NCBI RefSeq assembly: GCF_900142545.1
Contig: NZ_FRBF01000001.1
Coordinates: 186,001 to 250,000 of the forward strand
DNA: 64,000 bases
Direction: 5' to 3'
Origin: Fibrobacter sp. UWT2
GTDB taxonomy: Bacteria > Fibrobacterota > Fibrobacteria > Fibrobacterales > Fibrobacteraceae
This document shows positions 43,080 through 50,480 of this stretch, one piece after another. Each line of letters opens with the position of its first letter. The stretch's first letter is position 1. Below the pieces are notes generated by a model that saw only the letters and a program-made list of their open reading frames with translations, was not told the origin of the DNA and did no database searches. A program made the translations under genes and the position numbers.

Positions 43080-44414
43080 ATGGCAGAGCCTGGTAAATGT
43101 TTAACATCGCGACAAAAGGAAATCCTCTCCTTGCTTCGTAAGGGGCTTACGAATGCTGAAATTTGCAAGGCGTTGAACATTTCGGCGAATACGGTCAAGG
43201 TGCATTTGGCCAACATTTACAAGATTCTCGATGTCACGAACAGGACCGAAGCGGTATCTGTCGATATTGAAAAAGGGAGTGAAAATTCAGCTGCTGACGA
43301 AGAAATCCACATCGCATTTATAGATGGGAAATCCTTGGACGGTTGTTCCCCCGCAAAAGAGCTTTACCTATCTATCATACAAGCCTTGAACCGGTATCGG
43401 CTTTTTTCGATCAACGAGAGTGAAGAAGCTTCGGCTCCGGCAACGTATCAAGTCAAAATATCCCCGGTCTTGAATAAGGAAAATACCTTCTTTGTAACTC
43501 TATACAAAGGAAAAACGGCAGATATTCTTTGGTCGGAATCGCTACAAGTTAATGCGAACGACGATTTTGGACTGATGGGGACGCAGGTGGCAATGCAAAT
43601 CTTTAGGCTATTGTTCCATTCGGCGGCGCAGACTTATGAACAAAATAAAGAATTGTTTCCCCGGTGGTGGTATGCCACTTCTTTTGCCAATGTCAAAATA
43701 GATAATATCTGCCGGGATTCGTTTGATGAAATAATCAACGAATTGGAGCCGTTGGCTAAAGCGGAGAAAAGCCCCATATTTGTACCCTATACGCTTGTTT
43801 GGGCCTATTATGTTGCCATAACGGAATCCTGGGTGAACGCTAAAGAGTATGTTGCGAAAATAGAATCGCTTGCCTGTGCTGCAATGCGGAAGAATCCCTA
43901 TTCTGTATACGCCCAGTTCATGATGGCGGTATACAATATGGCGATTGGGAACAAGAATGGAGCAGTTCCGTACCTTCGGCAGATTTTGGCGGATCTTCCG
44001 CAGTGTGTGAGGTCTCGGCGAATTCTGGTCCAGCTCTGTATGTTTGCGGGGCAAATGGACGAGGCCTTGCATTTGCTGAATGAAGGCTCCCGGTTTATTA
44101 AAGGGCCAGAAGGCGTGCTCCTTCATTCTACACCAAGGGCGTTCATCTTTTTCTTGCAGGGCAAGTTTGCGGAATGTGAAGAAACGTTGAATCAAGTTCT
44201 GATGTTCCATCCGGAATCGACCTTAGCAAGGCTTATGCTGATTGCCTGCAATAACAAGAGGGGCAATTTCAAGGAAAGTGAAAGGCATATACGGGTGTTT
44301 TTTGAATACCATCCGAATTTCCTGAAGACTGACCTGGAGCAAATTTTGAAGGGGATTCCTTCGCCTACGAAAGAAGCGCTTCTTGATAGCGTTAGCAACG
44401 TTTTTCAGCCATAA
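43080..44414 (+). CDS. LuxR-type HTH regulator with C-terminal TPR region
   Basis: A 444-aa probable transcription factor. Residues 6-62 are a LuxR/GerE helix-turn-helix ('LTSRQKEILSLLRKGLTNAEICKALNISANTVKVHLANIYKIL'), placed at the N-terminus instead of the usual C-terminal position. Residues 75-170 look like the small alpha/beta domain found before TPRs in CadC/HilA-like regulators. Residues 190-430 are helical repeats of the TPR kind ('MAVYNMAIGNKNGAVPYLRQIL', 'AGQMDEALHLLNEGS', 'LQGKFAECEETLNQVL'). No receiver domain or membrane helix is seen. It stands alone upstream of the amino-acid transporter genes, which could be targets. The ligand or signal is unknown. Confidence 0.8.
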   Translation: MAEPGKCLTSRQKEILSLLRKGLTNAEICKALNISANTVKVHLANIYKILDVTNRTEAVSVDIEKGSENSAADEEIHIAFIDGKSLDGCSPAKELYLSIIQALNRYRLFSINESEEASAPATYQVKISPVLNKENTFFVTLYKGKTADILWSESLQVNANDDFGLMGTQVAMQIFRLLFHSAAQTYEQNKELFPRWWYATSFANVKIDNICRDSFDEIINELEPLAKAEKSPIFVPYTLVWAYYVAITESWVNAKEYVAKIESLACAAMRKNPYSVYAQFMMAVYNMAIGNKNGAVPYLRQILADLPQCVRSRRILVQLCMFAGQMDEALHLLNEGSRFIKGPEGVLLHSTPRAFIFFLQGKFAECEETLNQVLMFHPESTLARLMLIACNNKRGNFKESERHIRVFFEYHPNFLKTDLEQILKGIPSPTKEALLDSVSNVFQP

Positions 44415-44513
44415 AATAACCCCCGAAAATAACCCGTTTGGGCTATAGACAAGTAATACCGTCGTTGTTTATCTTTAAAATGGTTAGGGGATTTTTTATT
44501 TCTAAACACCTCG

Positions 44514-44551
44514 CTCATGACGGTTTAATTTTAGATCGTCATGAGTTTTTT
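44514..44551 (+). terminator. Terminator-like hairpin before the first binding-protein gene
   Basis: CTCATGACG (44514-44522) and CGTCATGAG (44537-44545) form a perfect 9-bp stem with a 14-nt loop, followed by six T. It is 100 bp after the regulator stop and 25 bp before the next start. It may end the regulator mRNA or act as a leader attenuator. Confidence 0.75.
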
Positions 44552-44576
44552 ATATTTGGTAAAAAAAGGAGTTTCA

Positions 44577-45368
44577 ATGAAAAAGATTTTTGCGATGTTT
44601 GCGGCGGTTGCGTGTGCCGCGGTTCTTTCTGCCTGTAATGACCAGAAGGCGGAATCCAAGGCTCAGGCCGATGAATCCCTGAACAAGGTGAAGGCGGCGG
44701 GCGAGTTCGTGCTCGGTCTCGACGATTCTTTTCCGCCGATGGGTTTCCGCGACAAGGACAACAACATCGTGGGCTTTGATATCGACCTCGCTACCGAAGT
44801 TTGTGCGCGCCTGGGCGTGAAGCTCAAAACGCAGCCGATTTCCTGGGATGCTAAGGAACAGGAACTGAACACCGGCAAGATTGACTGCATCTGGAACGGC
44901 ATGAGCGTGGACAGCGCTCGCGCAAAGGCCATGAACCTGAGCGACCCGTATCTCAAGAACCGCATGATTTTCACGGTGAAGGACAAGGCTCTTGCAAATC
45001 TCGCTGCCCTCGCCGGCAAGAAGATTGCCGTGCAGAACGGCTCTACCGCCCAGAAGCTCCTGGATGCCTCCGAAGCGGGCAAGGCCGCCAAGGAAATCGT
45101 CCCGTTTGACGACAACCAGACGGCGCTCATGGATTTGGACAAGGGCGGCGTGGATGCCGTGTTCCTGGACGAAATTGTGGCCAAGTATTGGATTGTGACG
45201 AATGCGAAGGACTACGCGGTGCTTGAGGAAGGTCTCTCCGACGAAGTCTATGCCGTGGGTTTCCGCAAGAAGGACCAGGCCCTGCGTGATGCTGTGAATT
45301 CCACCTTGGCTGCCATGAAGGCCGACGGCAAGTTCGACGAAATCTCTGCCAAGTGGTTCGGCAAATAG
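44577..45368 (+). CDS. Polar amino-acid ABC transporter substrate-binding lipoprotein (copy 1)
   Basis: A 263-aa class-3 periplasmic binding protein. The signal peptide ends with lipobox LSAC (C20). The ligand site includes 'GLDDSFPPMGFRDKDNNIVGFDIDLATEV', 'WNGMSVDSARAKAMNLSDPY' with the carboxylate-binding Arg, and 'NGSTAQ'. The fold and motifs match cystine/glutamine/Lys-Arg-Orn binding proteins; the exact amino acid is not decided. AAGGAG 6 nt before ATG 44577 rules out the longer frame. Followed by permease and ATPase genes of the same system. A hairpin-rich spacer separates it from the permease gene. Confidence 0.93.
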   Translation: MKKIFAMFAAVACAAVLSACNDQKAESKAQADESLNKVKAAGEFVLGLDDSFPPMGFRDKDNNIVGFDIDLATEVCARLGVKLKTQPISWDAKEQELNTGKIDCIWNGMSVDSARAKAMNLSDPYLKNRMIFTVKDKALANLAALAGKKIAVQNGSTAQKLLDASEAGKAAKEIVPFDDNQTALMDLDKGGVDAVFLDEIVAKYWIVTNAKDYAVLEEGLSDEVYAVGFRKKDQALRDAVNSTLAAMKADGKFDEISAKWFGK

Positions 45369-45433
45369 GTGTGAGGTCGCTCCCTGCGGGAGCTTTGTGG
45401 TATGAGTTCGGCGCTGTGCGCCTCTGAGTTAAT
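45369..45433 (+). repeat. Hairpins and NNTGAG-type 7-mers between binding protein and permease
   Basis: GCTCCC/GGGAGC (45379-45393) and GGCGC/GCGCC (45410-45422) form two short hairpins. Between and around them are GTGTGAG (45369), GTATGAG (45400) and TCTGAGT (45423), the unit type also seen near 32550. No gene. Confidence 0.55.
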
Positions 45434-46093
45434 ATGTCTGACCTGAGCAATTTACTCCCGATTCTCTGGGGCGGCTTCTGCACGACGCTCGCCATTTTCG
45501 GGCTTACGCTCCTGTTTTCGATTCCGCTGGGCCTGCTTATCGCTGTCCTCAAGATGAGCAAGTGGCGTGTGGTGCGCTACCCGGTATCGTTCTACATCTC
45601 GGTGATGCGCGGCACCCCGTTGCTGCTCCAGATTGTGGCGATTTATTTTGGCTCCTACTACCTGAGCGAATATGCGGGCGTGGATTTTTCGTTTGACCGC
45701 TTCCCGGCGGTAATCGTGGCGTTCTCGATAAACTATGCGGCTTACTTTGCCGAAATTTTCCGCGGCGGTATCCAGTCCATACCCAAGGGGCAGTACGAGG
45801 CGGCCTACATGCTGGGCATGACCCGCACGCAGACGTTCTTCCGCATCATCCTCCCGCAGGTGGCGAAGCGCGTAGTGCCCGCGAGCGCGAACGAAGTCAT
45901 TACGCTGGTGAAGGACACCTCCCTTGCGCAGGTGATTGCGGTGACGGAACTTTTTGCGTTGGCCAAGAAACAGCAGGCCGCCTACGCGAGCATTTACCCG
46001 CTGTTCGTGGCGGGCGTATTCTACTATGTGGCGAACCTTTTGCTGAGCGTGCTTTTTGCCTACGTGGAACGCAAGCTCAATTACTATAAGTGA
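45434..46093 (+). CDS. Polar amino-acid ABC transporter permease
   Basis: A 219-aa inner-membrane permease of the HisM/GlnP family with about five helices. 'WGGFCTTLAIFGLTLLFSIPLGLLIAV' is the N-terminal helix, 'RGTPLLLQIVAIYF' the family motif, and 'EIFRGGIQSIPKGQYEAAYMLGMTRTQTFFRIILPQ' the EAA loop that docks to the ATPase. Only one permease gene is present, so the channel is probably a homodimer. The ATPase gene starts 8 bp after the stop. Confidence 0.95.
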   Translation: MSDLSNLLPILWGGFCTTLAIFGLTLLFSIPLGLLIAVLKMSKWRVVRYPVSFYISVMRGTPLLLQIVAIYFGSYYLSEYAGVDFSFDRFPAVIVAFSINYAAYFAEIFRGGIQSIPKGQYEAAYMLGMTRTQTFFRIILPQVAKRVVPASANEVITLVKDTSLAQVIAVTELFALAKKQQAAYASIYPLFVAGVFYYVANLLLSVLFAYVERKLNYYK

Positions 46094-46101
46094 GGCGTGG
46101 A

Positions 46102-46896
46102 ATGGAAAATGTGAATGAATCTGCGCCGATCCTGAAAGTTGAACATGTCAAGAAGTCCTTTGGCGACTTGCATGTGCTCAAGGATATCTCTTTTGACCTG
46201 AAGGCGGGTGAGGTGCTCTCGATTATCGGGCCCAGCGGTTCCGGCAAGAGTACGCTGTTGCGCTGCCTTACCCAGCTCGAAACGGTTGACGGTGGCCTGG
46301 TGCAGGTCGATGGCAAGGACATGGTGGTGCCTAATGCTTCGGCGAAGGGCCCGGCGGTCAAGTATGCGCCGGCGAAAACGCTCCGCGATATTCGACTTTC
46401 TACGGGGCTCGTGTTCCAGAATTTCAACCTGTTCCCGCACCTGACGGTGCTCCAGAACCTTTGCCTCGCTCCGGTGCGCGTGCTTGGGGACGAACGCAAA
46501 GAAGCCCGCGCCATGGGGCGATTCTTGCTTAGACGCATGGGCCTCGAGGGTAAGGAAAAGGCTTACCCCTGCGAACTCAGCGGTGGCCAGCAGCAGCGCG
46601 TGTCCATTGCCCGCGCACTCGCGATGAACCCGAAGATTCTTTTCTTCGACGAGCCGACCTCTGCGCTGGACCCGGAACTCACTGGCGAAGTGCTCAAGAT
46701 TATCAAGAAGCTTGCCGAAGACAAGATGACGATGGTTATCGTGACGCATGAAATGGCTTTTGCCCGTGATGTGGCGGATAAGGTCATCTTTATGGACGGC
46801 GGTGTCATCGTGGAGCAGGGATCCCCCGACCACGTGTTCCGCGAATCGGGTAACGAACGCCTCGCGCAGTTCCTGTCAAGATTTTCTAAAAATTGA
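46102..46896 (+). CDS. Polar amino-acid ABC transporter ATP-binding protein
   Basis: A 264-aa ABC ATPase of the GlnQ/HisP family. Walker A 'GPSGSGKSTLLRCL', Q-loop 'VFQNFNLFPH', signature 'LSGGQQQRVSIARAL', Walker B 'ILFFDEPTSALDPEL' and switch His in 'VTHEMAFA'. A Lys/Pro-rich insertion ('NASAKGPAVKYAPAKTLRDI') before the Q-loop is longer than in E. coli GlnQ. GAGGCG, overlapping the permease stop, is the ribosome site for ATG 46102. Confidence 0.96.
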   Translation: MENVNESAPILKVEHVKKSFGDLHVLKDISFDLKAGEVLSIIGPSGSGKSTLLRCLTQLETVDGGLVQVDGKDMVVPNASAKGPAVKYAPAKTLRDIRLSTGLVFQNFNLFPHLTVLQNLCLAPVRVLGDERKEARAMGRFLLRRMGLEGKEKAYPCELSGGQQQRVSIARALAMNPKILFFDEPTSALDPELTGEVLKIIKKLAEDKMTMVIVTHEMAFARDVADKVIFMDGGVIVEQGSPDHVFRESGNERLAQFLSRFSKN

Positions 46897-46910
46897 TTTC
46901 TTGTAACATA

Positions 46911-46941
46911 AAAAGGGACCGCAGCGATGCGGCCCTTTTTA
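46911..46941 (+). terminator. Terminator of the amino-acid ABC transporter operon
   Basis: AAAAAGGGACCGCA (46911-46924), loop GCGA, TGCGGCCCTTTTT (46929-46941), nearly the same sequence as the terminator at 42961. Confidence 0.85.
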
Positions 46942-46951
46942 CATTTTTTAG

Positions 46952-46981
46952 CAGTTAGCTTGCTACTGCCGCTTTTTTTTT
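46952..46981 (+). terminator. Second hairpin with T-run before binding-protein copy 2
   Basis: GCAGTTAG and CTACTGC pair with a one-base bulge around CTTG, then CGC and eight T. It is a backup terminator or a leader element of the next gene. Confidence 0.5.
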
Positions 46982-47012
46982 CTTATTTTTTAGGGCGAAG
47001 AAGGATTGTAAA

Positions 47013-47780
47013 GTGAAAAAGATTTTTGCGTTTATAGCCTTTATCACCTTTGCTGTGGTATTCATCGGTTGTGAAAAAAAAGATGATTCCTACAAGAAGG
47101 TCATTGAAAAGGGCGAATTAGTCATTGGCCTCGATGCATATTATCCGCCTATGGGCTTTTATGACCAGGACGGTGACATCGTTGGCTTTGATATAGATCT
47201 TGCCGTAGAAGTTTGCGCCCGTCTGGGCATCAAACTCAAGACGGTTCCGATTACTTGGGAAAACAAGGAACATGAACTGAATTCGGGTGCAATTGACTGC
47301 ATCTGGAATGGCATGAGTGTCGATAGCTCCCGCGCTTTGACCATGAGTTTGAGCGATCCGTACTTTAATAATGGCATGTACTTTTTGGTGAAGGATTCTT
47401 CGCTTGCGAATATGGATTCCCTTAAAAATAGGAGAATTGCCTTGCAGAAGGGCTCCACTTCGCAAGACCATCTGGTCACATCCGAGATAGGGATGTCCGC
47501 TAAGGAAATCGTTGCTTTTGAAGACAACCTCAAGGCGCTTGCGGCATTGGACAGCGGCGATGTCGATGTTGTGTACATGGATAAAGTCATCGCAGAGTAT
47601 TTGATTTTTAAATCCAAGAAAGAATACTTCTTGTGGGCGGATCCTCATATTAAAGAAAAACTTGCTATCGGTTTCCGCAAGAACGACCTTGCTCTCCGCG
47701 ATGCCGTAAATGATATGATGAAGGCGATGAAGGTCGATGGTCGTTTTGTGAAAATTTCAATGAAATGGTTTGGCAAATAA
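47013..47780 (+). CDS. Polar amino-acid binding lipoprotein (copy 2)
   Basis: A 255-aa paralogue of the binding protein at 44577. The signal peptide ends in lipobox FIGC (C20). The ligand-site segments are kept: 'GLDAYYPPMGFYDQDGDIVGFDIDLAVEV', 'WNGMSVDSSRALTMSLSDPY', 'KGSTSQ'. Start is GTG 47013 with AAGGA 8-9 nt upstream. It lies after the terminator of the transporter operon, so it is expressed separately but must share that permease/ATPase or use another. A third paralogue follows 19 bp later. Confidence 0.92.
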   Translation: MKKIFAFIAFITFAVVFIGCEKKDDSYKKVIEKGELVIGLDAYYPPMGFYDQDGDIVGFDIDLAVEVCARLGIKLKTVPITWENKEHELNSGAIDCIWNGMSVDSSRALTMSLSDPYFNNGMYFLVKDSSLANMDSLKNRRIALQKGSTSQDHLVTSEIGMSAKEIVAFEDNLKALAALDSGDVDVVYMDKVIAEYLIFKSKKEYFLWADPHIKEKLAIGFRKNDLALRDAVNDMMKAMKVDGRFVKISMKWFGK

Positions 47781-47799
47781 GTTTGAAAAGGAAAACGTC

Positions 47800-48585
47800 A
47801 TGAACAAGTTTTTCACGGTTATATCTGCCATTGCCTGCGCTGTTGCGCTTTCTGGCTGCAATGAGAAAAAACAATCCCTGCATTCGGATTATTCATTCGA
47901 TAGGGTAAAGGCTTCTGGTATTTTGGTCATGGGGCACATGGGTGATTTCCCTCCCATGGTCTTTACCGATAAGGACGGCAACGTCGTGGGTTTCGACGTG
48001 GACCTGGCGCGTGAAGTTTGCTCCCGCTTGGGAGTGAAACTTAAATTGCACTTGATTTCTTGGGCCGACAAGGAAAAGGAATTGTACAATGGAAATATAG
48101 ACTGCATCTGGAATGGCATGAGCGTTGATAGTGCTCGTGCAGCGGCAATGAACTTGAGTGATCCGTACCTTACCAACAGACTCGTTTTCACGGTAAAGAA
48201 TAAGTCCTATAATAGCCTGGATTCCTTGAAAGGCAAAAAGATTGGTGTTCAGCATGCATCGACTGCTTGGTCAATGATTGAACAGTCTGAAATTAAAAAG
48301 GATGTCAAGGAAATCGTGCAGTTTGAAACTATGAACCTTGCGCTGGACGCCATGGTGCAAGATTCTGTCGATGCCGTGTTTATGGATGAAGTCGCTGCCA
48401 AGTACTGGAATGTCTTGAACAATAAAAAATATGCCATTTTGGAAGATGGCGTGTTCAATGAGTTTTATGCGGTCGGATTCCGCAAAGCTGACAAGGCTCT
48501 CCGCGATACAATAAATGCCGTCCTTGCTTCGATGAAGAAAGACGGCAAATTCGTTGATGTTACGGTCAAGTGGTTCGGTAAGTAG
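47800..48585 (+). CDS. Polar amino-acid binding lipoprotein (copy 3, diverged)
   Basis: A 261-aa paralogue with lipobox LSGC (C18). The first ligand-site loop differs: 'VMGHMGDFPPMVFTDKDGNVVGFDVDL' replaces the 'GLDxxxPPMGF' of copies 1 and 2, and 'HASTAW' replaces 'NGSTAQ'. The Arg motif 'WNGMSVDSARAAAMNLSDPY' is kept. These changes suggest a different ligand. AAAGGA precedes ATG 47800; an in-frame ATG at 47770 lies in the previous gene. Convergent with the next gene with no gap. Confidence 0.92.
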   Translation: MNKFFTVISAIACAVALSGCNEKKQSLHSDYSFDRVKASGILVMGHMGDFPPMVFTDKDGNVVGFDVDLAREVCSRLGVKLKLHLISWADKEKELYNGNIDCIWNGMSVDSARAAAMNLSDPYLTNRLVFTVKNKSYNSLDSLKGKKIGVQHASTAWSMIEQSEIKKDVKEIVQFETMNLALDAMVQDSVDAVFMDEVAAKYWNVLNNKKYAILEDGVFNEFYAVGFRKADKALRDTINAVLASMKKDGKFVDVTVKWFGK

Positions 48586-49398
48586 TTACCGGTACTGAGC
48601 GCTCCAGCGGCGCTTGAAGCGGGGCTCGTCCAGGACTTTAGCCCAGATGAATCCCTTACGCACGTCGGTAAGGTTTTTAGTCGAAACAAGGGGTGCGCGG
48701 CGCGGTGCCTGTTCGGTTCCGCTCACGACATCATTTCCCATGAATGCTGCGGCGGATTCGCGTGCGGCCCTGGCGCGATCTTCGAGAGCGTTCAGCTCAC
48801 GCTGGCGCTCCAGTTCCTTGCGGCGCAACTCGTCCATTTCGGCTTCGTGATGCTCGCGAGCGGCGGATTCCCTTTCTTGCTCGGCTCGCTTTTCGTGGAG
48901 CAGCAAGTTGTCGAGTTCTTCCATGTCGTGCACGAGTACGTCGCAGTCGCCTTCGCCCATGTCGCGGCCCACGATGCGGTGGGCTTGCAACTCCATCAGC
49001 ATTTCGGCGGCCCTGTTTTCGTCAACATCGAATTCTTCCATCAGAAATTCCAAGTTGATAAAGTCCACCTGGATGACGACTTCGGCGATGTAACGAAGCG
49101 AAACGGCCTCTTTGCTTTGGATTATCCTGCGTTTTTTGACAGGTGGTGTTGCGGGCTCGATGTTCCCTTGTGCCGCCTGTTGCTGGGCGTTTTCGAACTG
49201 GCGGATTAAATCCTGCAACGAGCGCGGAGGGTTGTACCCTTGCGCCTGTTCTTCGGATTCGTCCAATTCGTCATCATCAGGCTGGTATTGCGGCGGCAGC
49301 TGTTGTTCACGCTGCTGTTGTTCCCTTCGGTTTGCCGCAACCTTTTTAATGACGATATCGAGAACCCATATCCCTATGAGAATGAGTAGTCCTTCCAT
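48586..49398 (-). CDS. Membrane-anchored protein with FtsK-gamma-like winged helix and coiled coil
   Basis: A 270-aa protein. Residues 3-20 are a membrane helix; 22-80 are Gln/Glu/Pro-rich and probably unstructured. Residues 98-160 ('RYIAEVVIQVDFINLEFLMEEFDVDENRAAEMLMELQAHRIVG') resemble the winged-helix gamma domain of FtsK, which reads KOPS DNA sites. Residues 165-215 are a charged coiled coil. A winged helix tied to the membrane and encoded just after FloA (5-bp gap) is unusual. No named family; the domain match is by pattern only. Confidence 0.65.
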   Translation of the reverse strand: MEGLLILIGIWVLDIVIKKVAANRREQQQREQQLPPQYQPDDDELDESEEQAQGYNPPRSLQDLIRQFENAQQQAAQGNIEPATPPVKKRRIIQSKEAVSLRYIAEVVIQVDFINLEFLMEEFDVDENRAAEMLMELQAHRIVGRDMGEGDCDVLVHDMEELDNLLLHEKRAEQERESAAREHHEAEMDELRRKELERQRELNALEDRARAARESAAAFMGNDVVSGTEQAPRRAPLVSTKNLTDVRKGFIWAKVLDEPRFKRRWSAQYR

Positions 49399-49403
49399 GG
49401 TTA

Positions 49404-50375
49404 CTACTTAGTCTCCGGGGCAGCTCCGATTTCTTTTCTCATTTGAGTATCGGCTTCGATATTCTTGAGGTTGTAATAGTCCATTACGCCGAGCTTGCCG
49501 TCGCGAAGGGCAGATGCCATCGCCATCGGAATCTGGGCTTCGGCTTCGACGAGCTTGGCCTTCATTTCCATGACCTTCGCCTTCATTTCCTGTTCGGCGG
49601 CGTATGCCATGGCGCGGCGTTCTTCTGCCTTTGCCTGGGCAATCTTCTTGTCGGCTTCGGCACGGTCGGTTTCGAGGATAGCGCCAATGTTCTGGCCCAC
49701 GTCCACGTCGGCGATATCGATCGAAAGAATTTCGAATGCGGTTCCGGCGTCAAGGCCAGAGGCGAGCACCTTCTTGGAAATCATGTTCGGATTTTCCAGC
49801 ACGTCCTTGTGGCTCTTTGCAGAACCGATAGAAGAAACGATACCTTCGCCCACGCGAGCGACCACAGTGTCTTCGCCTGCGCCACCCACCAACTTTTGGA
49901 TGCTTGCGCGCACGGTAATGCGGGTCACGGCATGCAGCTGAATACCGTCGAGAGCCACAGCGGAAACCTTCGGCGTTTCAATCACCTTCGGGTTCACGGA
50001 CATCTGCACGGCTTCGAGCACGTTACGGCCGGCAAGGTCGATGGCGGCAGCTTCTTTAAAGTCCAGCTTGATGTTTGCCTTGTTTGCGGCAATGAGTGCC
50101 TGGATCACGCGGAGCACGTTACCGCGGCTCAGGTAGTGGGCTTCAAGCAGGTTCGTGTCGACCGGGAGACCTGCCTTGCAGCTAAGAATGCGGGCTTCCA
50201 CAATCACCTGCGGCGGAACCTTACGCAGACGCATACCGATGAGTTGGAAAATGCTCACGTTTGCCTTGGAGAACAAGGCCTGCAGCCAGAGGCTGAAGAA
50301 CTTGCCGATAAAGGCGAGCAAGATGATAACGGCAATCGCCGCGATGATGATTCCAACGATTAAAAGAGTGTCCAT
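49404..50375 (-). CDS. floA: Flotillin-like protein FloA
   Basis: A 323-aa SPFH-type scaffold protein that organises membrane microdomains. An N-terminal membrane hairpin ('[21 protein letters not shown]') is followed by the FloA-specific sequence '[23 protein letters not shown]', the SPFH region and an Ala/Glu-rich coiled coil ('[29 protein letters not shown]'). ATG 50375 has GGAG upstream; the frame is open 30 codons further but without a ribosome site. Bacteria often encode FloA next to an NfeD protease; here NfeD lies 2.3 kb away with the FISUMP gene between them on the other strand. Confidence 0.95.
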   Translation of the reverse strand: MDTLLIVGIIIAAIAVIILLAFIGKFFSLWLQALFSKANVSIFQLIGMRLRKVPPQVIVEARILSCKAGLPVDTNLLEAHYLSRGNVLRVIQALIAANKANIKLDFKEAAAIDLAGRNVLEAVQMSVNPKVIETPKVSAVALDGIQLHAVTRITVRASIQKLVGGAGEDTVVARVGEGIVSSIGSAKSHKDVLENPNMISKKVLASGLDAGTAFEILSIDIADVDVGQNIGAILETDRAEADKKIAQAKAEERRAMAYAAEQEMKAKVMEMKAKLVEAEAQIPMAMASALRDGKLGVMDYYNLKNIEADTQMRKEIGAAPETK

Positions 50376-50480
50376 TTGATTTTCTCCATTTTTTGTTTTC
50401 TTTTCGTAATATACATAATTTGAGTAAAGAAAAGATTTATCTTTGATATAAGAATATTTGGACAAGGGAGGAACCTGGTC

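Noticed and set aside
44415..44576. Riboswitch in the leader of the first amino-acid binding protein
   Set aside because: Only one simple hairpin with a T-run is visible. I cannot match lysine, glycine or other aptamer cores, so it is listed as a terminator.
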